Source: Streptomyces zaomyceticus (GTDB taxonomy: Bacteria; Actinomycetota; Actinomycetes; Streptomycetales; Streptomycetaceae). Taken from it: a stretch of 64,000 nucleotides of DNA. Below are positions 44,892 to 52,993 of this stretch, piece by piece (positions within the stretch are counted from its first letter, which is position 1; each line of letters starts with the position of its first letter). Location: the NCBI RefSeq assembly GCF_014656215.1, contig NZ_BNBZ01000004.1, forward strand, positions 248,001-312,000. Direction: 5' to 3'. Under the pieces are notes generated by a model. The model saw nothing but the letters and a program-made list of their open reading frames with translations, had not been told where the DNA came from and did not search any database. The position numbers and the translations under genes were made by a program.

Positions 44892-45945
44892 CCCGGGGCC
44901 GTCCCTGGCAGTGGTCGCAGGCCGTGCGCGTCGCTCGCTGGTACAGGAGCGTGGCACGGCCGAGGGCGAGGCCGTAGCAGGAGAAGCCGCCGTAGGCGAC
45001 GACGAACACCCAGGGCGCGTGGTCGGCGAGGTCGAGGTCCGCGGACCCCGTCCAGACCAGTACGCCGGTCGCGGCCAGAAAGGCACCGAACGGGGCGAGC
45101 GCGCCCGCCCCGGCCCAGCCGAGCGCGAGCAGCGGCAGCCGGGGCGGCCGGCGGCCCCGGGGGCGGGTCAGCGCGAGCGCGAGGAGCATGCCCAGGACGG
45201 CGAGGACCGCGGTGACGTCGACCCCGTGGTCGTACAGCCGGATGCCCAGGTCGCTGGTGTACTCCGGGTCGACACCGGGGCGGCCGACGCCGGTGAAACC
45301 GACGGTGGCGCCGAGTGCCCAGGCCGTCTTCAGGGCGGCGTACGGGACGAGGGCGGCGGCGGCGATCAGGCCGGCGCGGGTCCCCCGGTGGGCTTCCGGG
45401 GCGGGGGCGTGTCCGCCGCAGTGGAGGCAGGTGCCGTGGGCCCCGCGGCGGTGGGCGAGGGCCGCGTACCCCCACAGGACCGCGCCGAGGACGGCGAGAC
45501 TCTGGTTCGCCAGTGCGGCCCAGTCGATCGCCGGCTGGTTGCGGGACAGGAAGAACAGCAGGTGGAGGGGGCTGAGGAGGGCGGCGAAGCCCGAGGTCAG
45601 ACAGAGCGCGACGACCGCCCACGCGGCCGTGGACAGCCGTTTCGCGTGGGGGCGGCGGAGCATGGCGTAGCCGAGGAGGGCGGTGGCCCCGTACAGCGCC
45701 GCGGCAGCGGTCTCCGCGGCCGTGCCCGTCTCCTTGGCGAGGAGCGCGTAGCCGAACGCGGGCCCGGTGAGCGCGGCGAGCGCCGCGCCCGTGGCGTAGC
45801 CGAGCGACCAGACGAGGGCGGCGCGGCCCGCCCGGGAGCGCCGGTCGCTTCGGGGGAGTCGGCCGCTGCCGGAGGGCCGGTCGCTTCGGGAGGGCCGCGC
45901 GGACCGGGGTGTCGGGCGGTCGGCCAGGGGTCTCTTCGGCGTCAT
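44863..45945 (-). CDS. Polytopic membrane protein with two CxxC motifs
   Basis: 360 residues. A 40-residue Arg/Ser/Pro-rich cytoplasmic start precedes about eight hydrophobic segments (ALVWSLGYATGAALAALTG, ALYGATALLGYAML, WAVVALCLTSGFAALL, LAVLGAVLWGYAALA ...). A central loop has TCLHCGGHAPAPEAH and the tail after the last helix has ACDHCQGRP, so two CxxC pairs could share a metal or form disulfides. I do not recognise a named family. ATG at 45945. Convergent overlap with the DHFR-family gene. Confidence 0.7.
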   Translation of the reverse strand: MTPKRPLADRPTPRSARPSRSDRPSGSGRLPRSDRRSRAGRAALVWSLGYATGAALAALTGPAFGYALLAKETGTAAETAAAALYGATALLGYAMLRRPHAKRLSTAAWAVVALCLTSGFAALLSPLHLLFFLSRNQPAIDWAALANQSLAVLGAVLWGYAALAHRRGAHGTCLHCGGHAPAPEAHRGTRAGLIAAAALVPYAALKTAWALGATVGFTGVGRPGVDPEYTSDLGIRLYDHGVDVTAVLAVLGMLLALALTRPRGRRPPRLPLLALGWAGAGALAPFGAFLAATGVLVWTGSADLDLADHAPWVFVVAYGGFSCYGLALGRATLLYQRATRTACDHCQGRPRVTSARRGGG

Positions 45946-46038
45946 GGTCCGAGCCTCCCGGGGTACGCCCCGGCGGTCGTCGGCCCGTGGTCGGGTCCCG
46001 CTCCGCCGGGCGGCGGAGGCGGTGATACGGCCCCGGGA

Positions 46039-47178
46039 TCACCCCTTCGTCAGCCGTGCCAGGGCGTCCGGGGCCTCGTCGATCGAGTCGACCAGCTCGA
46101 TGCGGGCGGCCATCGGTCGATTCCCGGCGAGGGCTTCCAGGAGCGGCCAGGCCGGGAGGCGTTCGGTCCAGTGGGCGCGGTCGACCAGGACCATCGGGGT
46201 CGGGTCGCCCCGTGAGCCGTAGTAGTTCGGGGTCGCGTCGTCGAAGATCTCCTGGACCGTCCCGGCCGCGCCCGGCAGGAAGACGACGCCCGCCGTGCAG
46301 CGGGCGAGCAGGCCGTCCTCCCGGGTGGCGTTGGCGAAGTACTTGCCGATGCCGCTCGCGAAGGCGTTGGGCGGCTCGTGGCCGTAGAACCAGGTGGGAA
46401 TGCCGACGGAGTCGCCGCCGTGCGGCAGACGGGCCCGTACGGCGAAGGCCGCACGGGCCCAGTCCGTCACCGACGGTTCGAAGGACGGGACGTCTGCGAG
46501 CAGGGTGAGGGCCTCTGCCAGGGCCTCGTCGGGGAGCGGCGCCAGGTACGCGCCGAGGTTCGCGGCCTCCATCGCGCCGGGGCCGCCGCCGGTCGCCACG
46601 GTCAGACCGGCGCGGGCCAGCGACCGGCCGAGCCGGGTGGCGCCCTCGTACCCGTCCGTGCCCCGGCCCATGGCGTGCCCGCCCATGACGCCCACGACCC
46701 GGGCGCCGTCGAGGAGTTCGTCGAGGGCGTCGGAGACGGCGTCGTCGTGGATCGAGCGGAGCATCGAGGCGAAGACGTCGCCGTCGGCCCTGGTCCGGCC
46801 GAACCACGCGTGGGCGAGGGCGTCCGGCGTCGTCTCGTATCCGCCGTCCGCGATCCCGTCGAACAGTTCCCCGGGGGAGTAGAGCGCCGCCCGGTACGGG
46901 TCGAAGGGCAGGTCGGGCACGGGTGGGAAGACGAGTGCCCCGTCGGCGCGGACCTTGGCCGCGGCCTCGGGCTGCATGGCGCAGCCGAGGAAGACGGCCT
47001 CGGCGGTGACCGCGCTGAGCAGGGCGAAGGTCCGGTCGGTGAGGTCGACCGACTGCACCCGGTGTCCGGCGAGCGAGCCGGGCCGGGCGACCGCCTCGTC
47101 GAACTCGTCGAGCGTGTGGATCTCGCGCCCGTGCCCGCGCGGTCCGGGCGGCCGGTGTGCCGGAGGAAGCGTCGCCAT
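46039..47178 (-). CDS. LOG family / TIGR00730 Rossmann-fold nucleotide-binding protein
   Basis: 379 residues, longer than the usual 180-240. The C-terminal half has VVGVMGGHAMGRG, LTVATGGGPGAMEAANLGAYLAP and GVVFLPGAAGTVQEIFDD. In cytokinin-activating LOG enzymes the last motif is PGGxGTxxE, so one glycine is Ala here. The N-terminal 165 residues (FDEAVARPGSLAGHRVQSVDLTD ...) have no family I can name. The likely activity is nucleotide 5'-monophosphate phosphoribohydrolase, but substrate is unknown. I chose the ATG at 47178; a GTG at 47202 is also in frame. Confidence 0.82.
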   Translation of the reverse strand: MATLPPAHRPPGPRGHGREIHTLDEFDEAVARPGSLAGHRVQSVDLTDRTFALLSAVTAEAVFLGCAMQPEAAAKVRADGALVFPPVPDLPFDPYRAALYSPGELFDGIADGGYETTPDALAHAWFGRTRADGDVFASMLRSIHDDAVSDALDELLDGARVVGVMGGHAMGRGTDGYEGATRLGRSLARAGLTVATGGGPGAMEAANLGAYLAPLPDEALAEALTLLADVPSFEPSVTDWARAAFAVRARLPHGGDSVGIPTWFYGHEPPNAFASGIGKYFANATREDGLLARCTAGVVFLPGAAGTVQEIFDDATPNYYGSRGDPTPMVLVDRAHWTERLPAWPLLEALAGNRPMAARIELVDSIDEAPDALARLTKG

Positions 47179-47191
47179 GGGGCCAACGATA

Positions 47192-47218
47192 GGGGGCGGC
47201 ACCTGTGGTGCCGCCCCC
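47192..47218 (-). terminator. Terminator after the ABC permease gene
   Basis: A perfect 12-bp stem (47192-47203 with 47207-47218) with a 3-base loop. It lies 66 bases past the permease stop on the minus strand and just upstream of the LOG-family gene. Confidence 0.75.
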
Positions 47219-47283
47219 GTGGGGCGTGGTCCGCCCGGCCGGCGGGCGGTTCGCGCGGCCCGGCCGGCCGCGGCCCGGTCCGC

Positions 47284-48435
47284 TCAGCCCGTCAGCGGCA
47301 GCGCCGCCAGTTCCGCCACCAGCCAGGTCAGCGGGAGGAACACCGCGAGCAGGGCGCCCGCGCGCATCAGGGCCGCCGTGCGCAGGACCGTCGGCGGGGC
47401 CCCGATACGGAGGAGGGCCTCGGTGGTGTGGGCGCGGCCCTGCTTCGATTCCAGCGCGGCGGTCAGGAGGGTGGCCGTCGTGCAGGCGAGGATCAGGGAC
47501 GCGCCGAGGCCGGTGAGCGGGCCGAAGGCGTCGGAGCCGGTGTCCGCGTCGTACAGGGCGGCGGCCGCGAGGATTCCGGAGACCACGGCGCTGACCACAC
47601 CGAGGGGGCGGCCGATACGGCGCGACTCGTCCATCAGGACGCGGCCGGCGAGCAGCCGGACCGCGCCCGGCCGGGCGGCCTGGAGGAGCCGGCCGCAGCC
47701 GTGGGTGATGCCGGGGCCGGCCATGGCGAGGCCGAAGGCGGTGAGGACCCAGCCGGCCAGGACGCCCGCCGGGTTGCCGTCGAACCGGCCCGGCAGGGGG
47801 AGTCCGTCGGCGGCGCCGCTGCGGCCCGCGTACGTCTCGACCGCCAGGCCGACCGCGACCAGGGCGATGCCCCACGGCAGCCCGGACGGCATCGGCTTCT
47901 CCGCGCCCTCCGGTTCGGCCGGTGCCGTGCGCGGGCGCAGGGCGAGGCCCGCGGCGGTGGCGGCGATCACCGGCAGGACGGCGAGCAGGGTGAGAGCGGC
48001 GGCGAGCGGGATCGGCTCGTCGGCGGCGAGGAGGTCGGCGGCGGCCCCGTCGAAGGGCAGGCCCGTGATGTCCCCGCGCAGGTGCAGATAGAACAGCAGC
48101 GCGACCATGGAGCCGAGCGCGCAGGCGACGGCGGTCGAGGCGGCGGCGATCGCGGTGAGACGGGCGGGGCCGAGGCCGATCGCCGAGAGTCCGGGGCGCG
48201 GGCGGGTGCTGGGGTCGGTGCGGGCCACCGCCACGGCGAACTGGACGGTGGCGGCGAGCGGCAGGGCGCACCAGAGGAGCCGCAGCACGGACGCCGAGGA
48301 CCGTTCCGGGTGCCCGACCGCGTATCCGAGGGTGCAGAGCAGCAGGAAGCCCACCCCCGCGGCCGCGGCGGCGACGAGGAGCCGGCGCGTCAGGACGAGG
48401 GGGTGGGCCCCGCGGGCTAGACGGAGAGCGAGCAC
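47284..48435 (-). CDS. ABC transporter permease-like membrane protein
   Basis: 383 residues from the GTG at 48435, whose first codons overlap the end of the ATPase gene by 19 bases. About nine to ten hydrophobic segments (LVAAAAAGVGFLLLCTLGYAVG, LLWCALPLAATVQFAVAVA, LTAIAAASTAVACALGSMVALLFYL ...). It has no recognisable FtsX or binding-protein-dependent signature. Overlap with the upstream ATPase gene implies they form one exporter of unknown substrate. The same frame stays open further upstream to 48765, but that is the shadow of the ATPase gene. Confidence 0.78.
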   Translation of the reverse strand: MLALRLARGAHPLVLTRRLLVAAAAAGVGFLLLCTLGYAVGHPERSSASVLRLLWCALPLAATVQFAVAVARTDPSTRPRPGLSAIGLGPARLTAIAAASTAVACALGSMVALLFYLHLRGDITGLPFDGAAADLLAADEPIPLAAALTLLAVLPVIAATAAGLALRPRTAPAEPEGAEKPMPSGLPWGIALVAVGLAVETYAGRSGAADGLPLPGRFDGNPAGVLAGWVLTAFGLAMAGPGITHGCGRLLQAARPGAVRLLAGRVLMDESRRIGRPLGVVSAVVSGILAAAALYDADTGSDAFGPLTGLGASLILACTTATLLTAALESKQGRAHTTEALLRIGAPPTVLRTAALMRAGALLAVFLPLTWLVAELAALPLTG

Positions 48436-49145
48436 GCGGCGACGCCCTCCGCCCCTGACGCCGGGGGTACGGTGCCGACCCGGCGTCCGTCGAGCAGGGC
48501 GACCGTGCGGTCGGCGAGCGCCGCGACCTCGGCGTCGTGGGTGGCGAGGAGCACGGTGATGCCGTGGGAGCGGGCGGCGGCCGTCAGGGTGCGCAGGACC
48601 TGCGCGCCGTCGGCCCGGTGCAGGGTCGCGGTGGGTTCGTCGGCGAAGAGCACCGACGGGGTGGTGACCAGGGCACGGGCGATGGCGACGCGCTGGCGCT
48701 GGGAGTGGGTGAGGGCGTGCGGGCGCTTGCGGGCGCAGGCGCCGATGTCGAGGCGCTCCAGCCATTCCTGGGCGGCGGTCTTCGCGGCCCTGTGGGAGAC
48801 GCCGCGCAGCAGCAGGGGGAGGGCGGTGTTCTCCCAGCCGGTGAGCTCGGGGACGAGTCCGGGCTCGGGGTCGATCCAGCCGAAGCGGTCGCGGCGGAGC
48901 CGTTCGCGTTCGGCGGGGCCGAGGGTGTGGACGGGGCTGCTGTTGAACCAGACCTCGCCCTGCTGGGCGAGGAGCTGGCCGGACAGGCAGCGCATGAGGG
49001 TGGTCTTCCCGCTGCCGCGCGGTCCGACGAGGGCGAGGATCTCGCCCTCGCGGACGCCGAGGGAGACGCCGCTGAGGGCGTCCGAACCGCTCAGGGCGCA
49101 GTGCAGGGAACGCGCCCAGAGCACGTCGTTGTCCGGTGGGGCCAT
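48417..49145 (-). CDS. ABC transporter ATP-binding protein with atypical signature motif
   Basis: 242 residues from the ATG at 49145 (gaggtg upstream on the minus strand). Walker A is GPRGSGKTT, and Walker B VLFADEPTATLHRADG is LolD/MacB-like. H-loop LLATHDAEV is intact. The signature that is normally LSGGQ reads LTHSQRQRVAIARAL, losing both glycines, and the D-loop is also unusual. It pairs with the overlapping permease gene. The degenerate signature raises doubt about full ATPase cycling. Confidence 0.85.
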   Translation of the reverse strand: MAPPDNDVLWARSLHCALSGSDALSGVSLGVREGEILALVGPRGSGKTTLMRCLSGQLLAQQGEVWFNSSPVHTLGPAERERLRRDRFGWIDPEPGLVPELTGWENTALPLLLRGVSHRAAKTAAQEWLERLDIGACARKRPHALTHSQRQRVAIARALVTTPSVLFADEPTATLHRADGAQVLRTLTAAARSHGITVLLATHDAEVAALADRTVALLDGRRVGTVPPASGAEGVAACSLSV

Positions 49146-49261
49146 CGCGTACACCTCGATGTCGGATCCGATCTGAGTTCCCCCGTCCGGGGGAACGAAG
49201 GGACGGGCCTGTCGGTCACTGGGCACCGTAAGGATTCAGATCCGCTTGTACGGACAGCACA

Positions 49262-49308
49262 CGGCCCGGGGCGCGGCCATCCACTCGGATGGCCGCACAC
49301 CCGGGCCG
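49262..49308 (-). terminator. Terminator after the aminotransferase gene
   Basis: Outer arm 49262-49270 with 49300-49308 and inner arm 49273-49282 with 49287-49296 (gcggccatcc) around the loop actc. It lies 73 bases past the aminotransferase stop on the minus strand. Confidence 0.7.
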
Positions 49309-49380
49309 GGGTCACGCCATGAGGGTGGCGTGAGGTCCCGCGCCGTCTCCCGTGAGGGCGGGGGACGGCGGCGGGGACGT

Positions 49381-50760
49381 CTAGAGCTTCGTCCACGCCT
49401 CGGTGAGCACCGAGCGCAGGATGCCTTCGATCTCGTCGAAGGTGCCCTGGTCGGCGATCAGCGGCGGGGCGAGCTGGATGACCGGGTCGCCACGGTCGTC
49501 GGCACGGCAGTACAGGCCGTTCTCGAACAGTGCCTTGGAGAGGAAGCCGTAGAGGACGCGCTCGGTCTCCTCGTCCGTGAAGGACTCCTTGGTGACCTTG
49601 TCCTTGACGAGCTCGATGCCGTAGAAGAAGCCGTTGCCGCGGACGTCGCCGACGATCGGGAGGTCGTGCAGCTTCTTCAGGGTGTCGAAGAAGTTGCCCT
49701 CCTGGTCGAGGACGTGCTGGTTCAGGCCTTCCTTGTCGAAGATGTCGAGGTTGGCCAGGGCCACCGCCGACGACACCGGGTGGCCACCGAAGGTGTAGCC
49801 GTGGAGGAAGGTGTTGTCGCCCTTGTAGAAGGGCTCCGCGATGCGGTCGGAGACGATGCAGGCGCCGATCGGGGAGTAGCCCGAGGTCATGCCCTTGGCG
49901 CAGGTGATCATGTCGGGCACGTAGCCGAACTTGTCACAGGCGAACATCGTGCCGAGGCGGCCGAAGGCGCAGATCGTCTCGTCGGAGACGAGCAGCACGT
50001 CGTACTGGTCGCAGATCTCGCGGACGCGCTGGAAGTAGCCGGGCGGCGGCGGGAAGCAGCCGCCGGCGTTCTGCACCGGCTCCAGGAAGACGGCGGCGAC
50101 GGTGTCGGCGCCCTCGAAGAGGATCTCCTGCTCGATCTGGTCGGCGGCCCAGCGGCCGAAGGCCTCGGGGTCGTCACCGTGGATCGGGGCGCGGTAGATG
50201 TTGGTGTTCGGCACCTTGTGCGCGCCGGGGACCAGCGGCTCGAAGGGGGCCTTGAGGGCCGGCAGGCCGGTGATGGACAGGGCGCCCTGCGGGGTGCCGT
50301 GGTAGGCGACCGCACGCGAGATGACCTTGTACTTGGTGGGCTTGCCCTGCAGCTTGAAGTACTGCTTGGCGAGCTTCCAGGCGGTCTCGACGGCCTCTCC
50401 GCCGCCGGTGGTGAAGAAGACCTTGTTCAGGTCGCCCGGGGCGTAGTCCGCGAGACGCTCGGCGAGCTCGACGGCCTTGGGGTGCGCGTACGACCATACG
50501 GGGAAGAACGCGAGTTCCTTGGCCTGCTTGTACGCGACCTCGGCCAGCTCCTCGCGGCCGTGCCCGGCGTTGACCACGAAGAGTCCCGCGAGACCGTCGA
50601 GGTAGCGCTTGCCCTTGTCGTCGAAGATGTAGGTGCCCTCGCCACGCACGATGGTGGGAACGGGCGAGTTCTCGTAGGACGACATGCGGGTGAAGTGCAT
50701 CCACAGGTGGTCGTACGCGGTCTTGGAGAGGTCCTGGGTCACGGTTATCGGGTTCCCCAC
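49381..50760 (-). CDS. Class III pyridoxal-phosphate aminotransferase (polyamine/omega-amino acid type)
   Basis: 459 residues from the GTG at 50760 (VGNPITVTQDLSKTAYDHLWMH). Fold-type I features: VFFTTGGGEAVETAWKLAKQY, AVAYHGTPQGALS, LLVSDETICAFGRLG with the PLP-binding Asp, the Schiff-base Lys in ITCAKGMTSGYSPIG, and TFLHGYTFGGHPVSSAV. Likely substrates are putrescine-, GABA- or beta-alanine-type amines with pyruvate or 2-oxoglutarate. The start overlaps the upstream Lrp gene by 16 bases, so the two are one operon. A divergent aldehyde dehydrogenase supports a putrescine route. Confidence 0.88.
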   Translation of the reverse strand: MGNPITVTQDLSKTAYDHLWMHFTRMSSYENSPVPTIVRGEGTYIFDDKGKRYLDGLAGLFVVNAGHGREELAEVAYKQAKELAFFPVWSYAHPKAVELAERLADYAPGDLNKVFFTTGGGEAVETAWKLAKQYFKLQGKPTKYKVISRAVAYHGTPQGALSITGLPALKAPFEPLVPGAHKVPNTNIYRAPIHGDDPEAFGRWAADQIEQEILFEGADTVAAVFLEPVQNAGGCFPPPPGYFQRVREICDQYDVLLVSDETICAFGRLGTMFACDKFGYVPDMITCAKGMTSGYSPIGACIVSDRIAEPFYKGDNTFLHGYTFGGHPVSSAVALANLDIFDKEGLNQHVLDQEGNFFDTLKKLHDLPIVGDVRGNGFFYGIELVKDKVTKESFTDEETERVLYGFLSKALFENGLYCRADDRGDPVIQLAPPLIADQGTFDEIEGILRSVLTEAWTKL

Positions 50761-51236
50761 ATGTAGGTCTGCTTCTTGAGCTTGAGGTAGACGAAGCTCT
50801 CGGTCGAGCGGACGCCGGGCAGAGTCCGGATGCGCCTGTTGATCACATCCAGCAGGTGGTCGTCGTCCTCGCAGACGATCTCCACCATGAGGTCGAAGGA
50901 GCCCGCGGTCATCACCACGTACTCGCATTCGGCCATGCCTGTCAGGGCTTCCGCAACCGGATCCAGGTCACCCTCGACGTTGATGCCGACCATCGCCTGC
51001 CGTCGGAATCCCACGGTGAGCGGGTCGGTGACGGCGACGATCTGCATGACGCCCTGGTCGAGCAGCTTCTGGACGCGCTGCCGTACGGCGGCTTCGGAGA
51101 GGCCGACGGCCTTGCCGATCGCCGCGTAGGGACGGCGACCGTCCTCCTGGAGCTGTTCGATGATCGCCAGGGAGACGGCGTCGATCGTCGGGGACGAACC
51201 GGTTCCGGTTCTGGAGTCTGTGCTTCGACTGGCCAC
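50745..51236 (-). CDS. Lrp/AsnC family transcriptional regulator
   Basis: 163 residues from the GTG at 51236; the frame is open to 51314. The HTH is LSLAIIEQLQEDGRRPYAAIGKAVGLSEAAVRQRVQKLLDQGVMQIVAVTD (read as overlapping motifs), followed by the RAM ligand domain with EYVVMTAGSFDLMVEIVCED and LPGVRSTESFVYLKL. Octameric Lrp proteins sense amino acids. It is encoded between the aminotransferase and the divergent aldehyde dehydrogenase, so it probably controls both. The intergenic region contains inverted TGCAAC/GTTGCA elements. Confidence 0.9.
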   Translation of the reverse strand: MASRSTDSRTGTGSSPTIDAVSLAIIEQLQEDGRRPYAAIGKAVGLSEAAVRQRVQKLLDQGVMQIVAVTDPLTVGFRRQAMVGINVEGDLDPVAEALTGMAECEYVVMTAGSFDLMVEIVCEDDDHLLDVINRRIRTLPGVRSTESFVYLKLKKQTYMWGTR

Positions 51237-51344
51237 GAGTTCACTCTGCACCGAGAATGTCGGTCTTGCAACCCCGGATCGATGAAATTCGTTGTGATGG
51301 AGCTCGAAACTCACGGAATCCGAAGTTGCAGGGGGGTGGGCCTG

Positions 51345-51372
51345 TTGAAAGCGTCAGCCGAGCGACTAGGCT
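51345..51372 (+). promoter_or_regulatory. Promoter candidate for the aldehyde dehydrogenase gene
   Basis: TTGAAA (51345-51350), 16-base spacer, TAGGCT (51367-51372) fits the housekeeping HrdB-type promoter. It leaves a leader of about 60 bases before the GTG at 51442. Confidence 0.55.
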
Positions 51373-51441
51373 GAGGTGTCTCGCCCATCGGGACGCCGCA
51401 CAAGGACGTGCGAAGACAGAACGTGACAGGAGGGGTGGCAA

Positions 51442-52878
51442 GTGACCACCGAGCTGCGCCGGCTGCGTAACTACATCAACGGGGAGTTCCGCGACGCGGC
51501 CGACGGCCGCACCATCGACGTGGTCAACCCGGCGACCGGCGAGGTGTACGCCACCTCCCCGCTCTCCGGCCAGGCCGACGTCGACGCCGCCATGGAGGCC
51601 GCCGCGGCCGCCTTCCCCGCCTGGCGTGACAGCACGCCGTCCGAGCGCCAGAAGGTACTCCTCAAGATCGCGGACGCCTTCGAGGAGCGCGCCGAGGACC
51701 TGATCGCCGCCGAGGTCGAGAACACCGGCAAGCCGGTCGCCCTCACCGCGAGCGAGGAAATCCCGCCGATGGTGGACCAGATCCGCTTCTTCGCGGGTGC
51801 CGCCCGGCTGCTCGAAGGCCGTTCGGCCGGCGAGTACATGGAGGGCATGACCTCCATCGTCCGCCGCGAGCCCGTGGGTGTCTGTGCCCAGGTCGCGCCG
51901 TGGAACTACCCGATGATGATGGCCGTGTGGAAGTTCGCCCCGGCGCTCGCCGCGGGCAACACCGTCGTCCTCAAGCCCTCGGACACGACCCCCGCGTCGA
52001 CCGTCCTGATGGCCGAGATCATCGGGCAGATCGTCCCCAAGGGCGTCTTCAACGTCGTCTGCGGCGACCGTGACACCGGCAAGGCGATGGTCGAGCACCC
52101 GACCCCCGCCATGGCCTCCATCACCGGTTCCGTCCGCGCCGGCATGCAGGTCGCCGAGTCGGCGGCCAAGGACGTCAAGCGCGTCCACCTGGAGCTGGGC
52201 GGCAAGGCTCCCGTCGTGGTCTTCGAGGACACCGACATCGAGAAGGCCGTCGAGGACATCTCCGTCGCGGGCTTCTTCAACGCCGGCCAGGACTGTACGG
52301 CCGCCACCCGCGTGCTCGTCCACTCGTCCATCCACGACGAGTTCGTCGCCGCCCTCGCCAAGGCCGCCGCCGCGACCAAGACGGGTCAGCCGGACGACGA
52401 GGACGTGCTGTACGGCCCGCTCAACAACGCCAACCAGCTGAAGCAGGTCACCGGCTTCATCGACCGCCTTCCGGCCCACGCCAAGGTCGAGGCCGGCGGC
52501 CACCGGGTCGGCGACAAGGGCTACTTCTACGCCCCGACCGTCGTCTCCGGCCTCAACCAGGACGACGAGATCGTCCAGAACGAGGTCTTCGGCCCGGTCA
52601 TCACCGTCCAGTCCTTCACGGACGAGGCGCAGGCCCTGGAGTACGCGAACGGCGTCGAGTACGCCCTCGCCTCCTCCGTCTGGACCAAGGACCACGCGCG
52701 CGCGATGCGCATGTCCAAGGCGCTCGACTTCGGCTGCGTGTGGATCAACACCCACATCCCGCTGGTCGCCGAGATGCCCCACGGCGGCTACAAGAAGTCC
52801 GGCTACGGCAAGGACCTCTCCGCCTACGGCTTCGAGGACTACACGCGCATCAAGCACGTCATGACCTCCCTGGGCTAG
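51442..52878 (+). CDS. Gamma-aminobutyraldehyde dehydrogenase (aldehyde dehydrogenase family)
   Basis: 478 residues. NAD-binding VAPWNYPMMMAVWKFAPALAAGN and ITGSVRAGMQVAESAAKD; catalytic Glu in HLELGGKAPVVVF; catalytic Cys in FFNAGQDCTAATR; C-terminal NTHIPLVAEMPHGGYKKSGYGKDLS. This is closest in pattern to PatD/YdcW enzymes that oxidise 4-aminobutanal to GABA in putrescine breakdown. The start is GTG at 51442 after ggaggggtggca. It is divergent from Lrp-aminotransferase and followed by a terminator. Confidence 0.9.
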   Translation: MTTELRRLRNYINGEFRDAADGRTIDVVNPATGEVYATSPLSGQADVDAAMEAAAAAFPAWRDSTPSERQKVLLKIADAFEERAEDLIAAEVENTGKPVALTASEEIPPMVDQIRFFAGAARLLEGRSAGEYMEGMTSIVRREPVGVCAQVAPWNYPMMMAVWKFAPALAAGNTVVLKPSDTTPASTVLMAEIIGQIVPKGVFNVVCGDRDTGKAMVEHPTPAMASITGSVRAGMQVAESAAKDVKRVHLELGGKAPVVVFEDTDIEKAVEDISVAGFFNAGQDCTAATRVLVHSSIHDEFVAALAKAAAATKTGQPDDEDVLYGPLNNANQLKQVTGFIDRLPAHAKVEAGGHRVGDKGYFYAPTVVSGLNQDDEIVQNEVFGPVITVQSFTDEAQALEYANGVEYALASSVWTKDHARAMRMSKALDFGCVWINTHIPLVAEMPHGGYKKSGYGKDLSAYGFEDYTRIKHVMTSLG

Positions 52879-52892
52879 GCACCGGGAATCCG

Positions 52893-52935
52893 CCGCGGCC
52901 CCGACACCCCGATCGACAGGGTGTCGGGGCCGCGG
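52893..52935 (+). terminator. Terminator after the aldehyde dehydrogenase gene
   Basis: A perfect 17-bp stem (52893-52909 with 52919-52935) with a 9-base loop, 14 bases past the stop. Confidence 0.85.
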
Positions 52936-52993
52936 TCGTTCCGTCGACGGACCGTCCATTGTTCCGCCGTGAGGGTCCCGCGATGCTGCTCGG

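Noticed and set aside
44426..48271. A 1281-codon open frame on the minus strand
   Set aside because: It runs antisense or out of frame through four well-supported genes, and its translation is Arg/Pro/Gly-rich with no domain. Long spurious frames are normal in 70%+ GC DNA.
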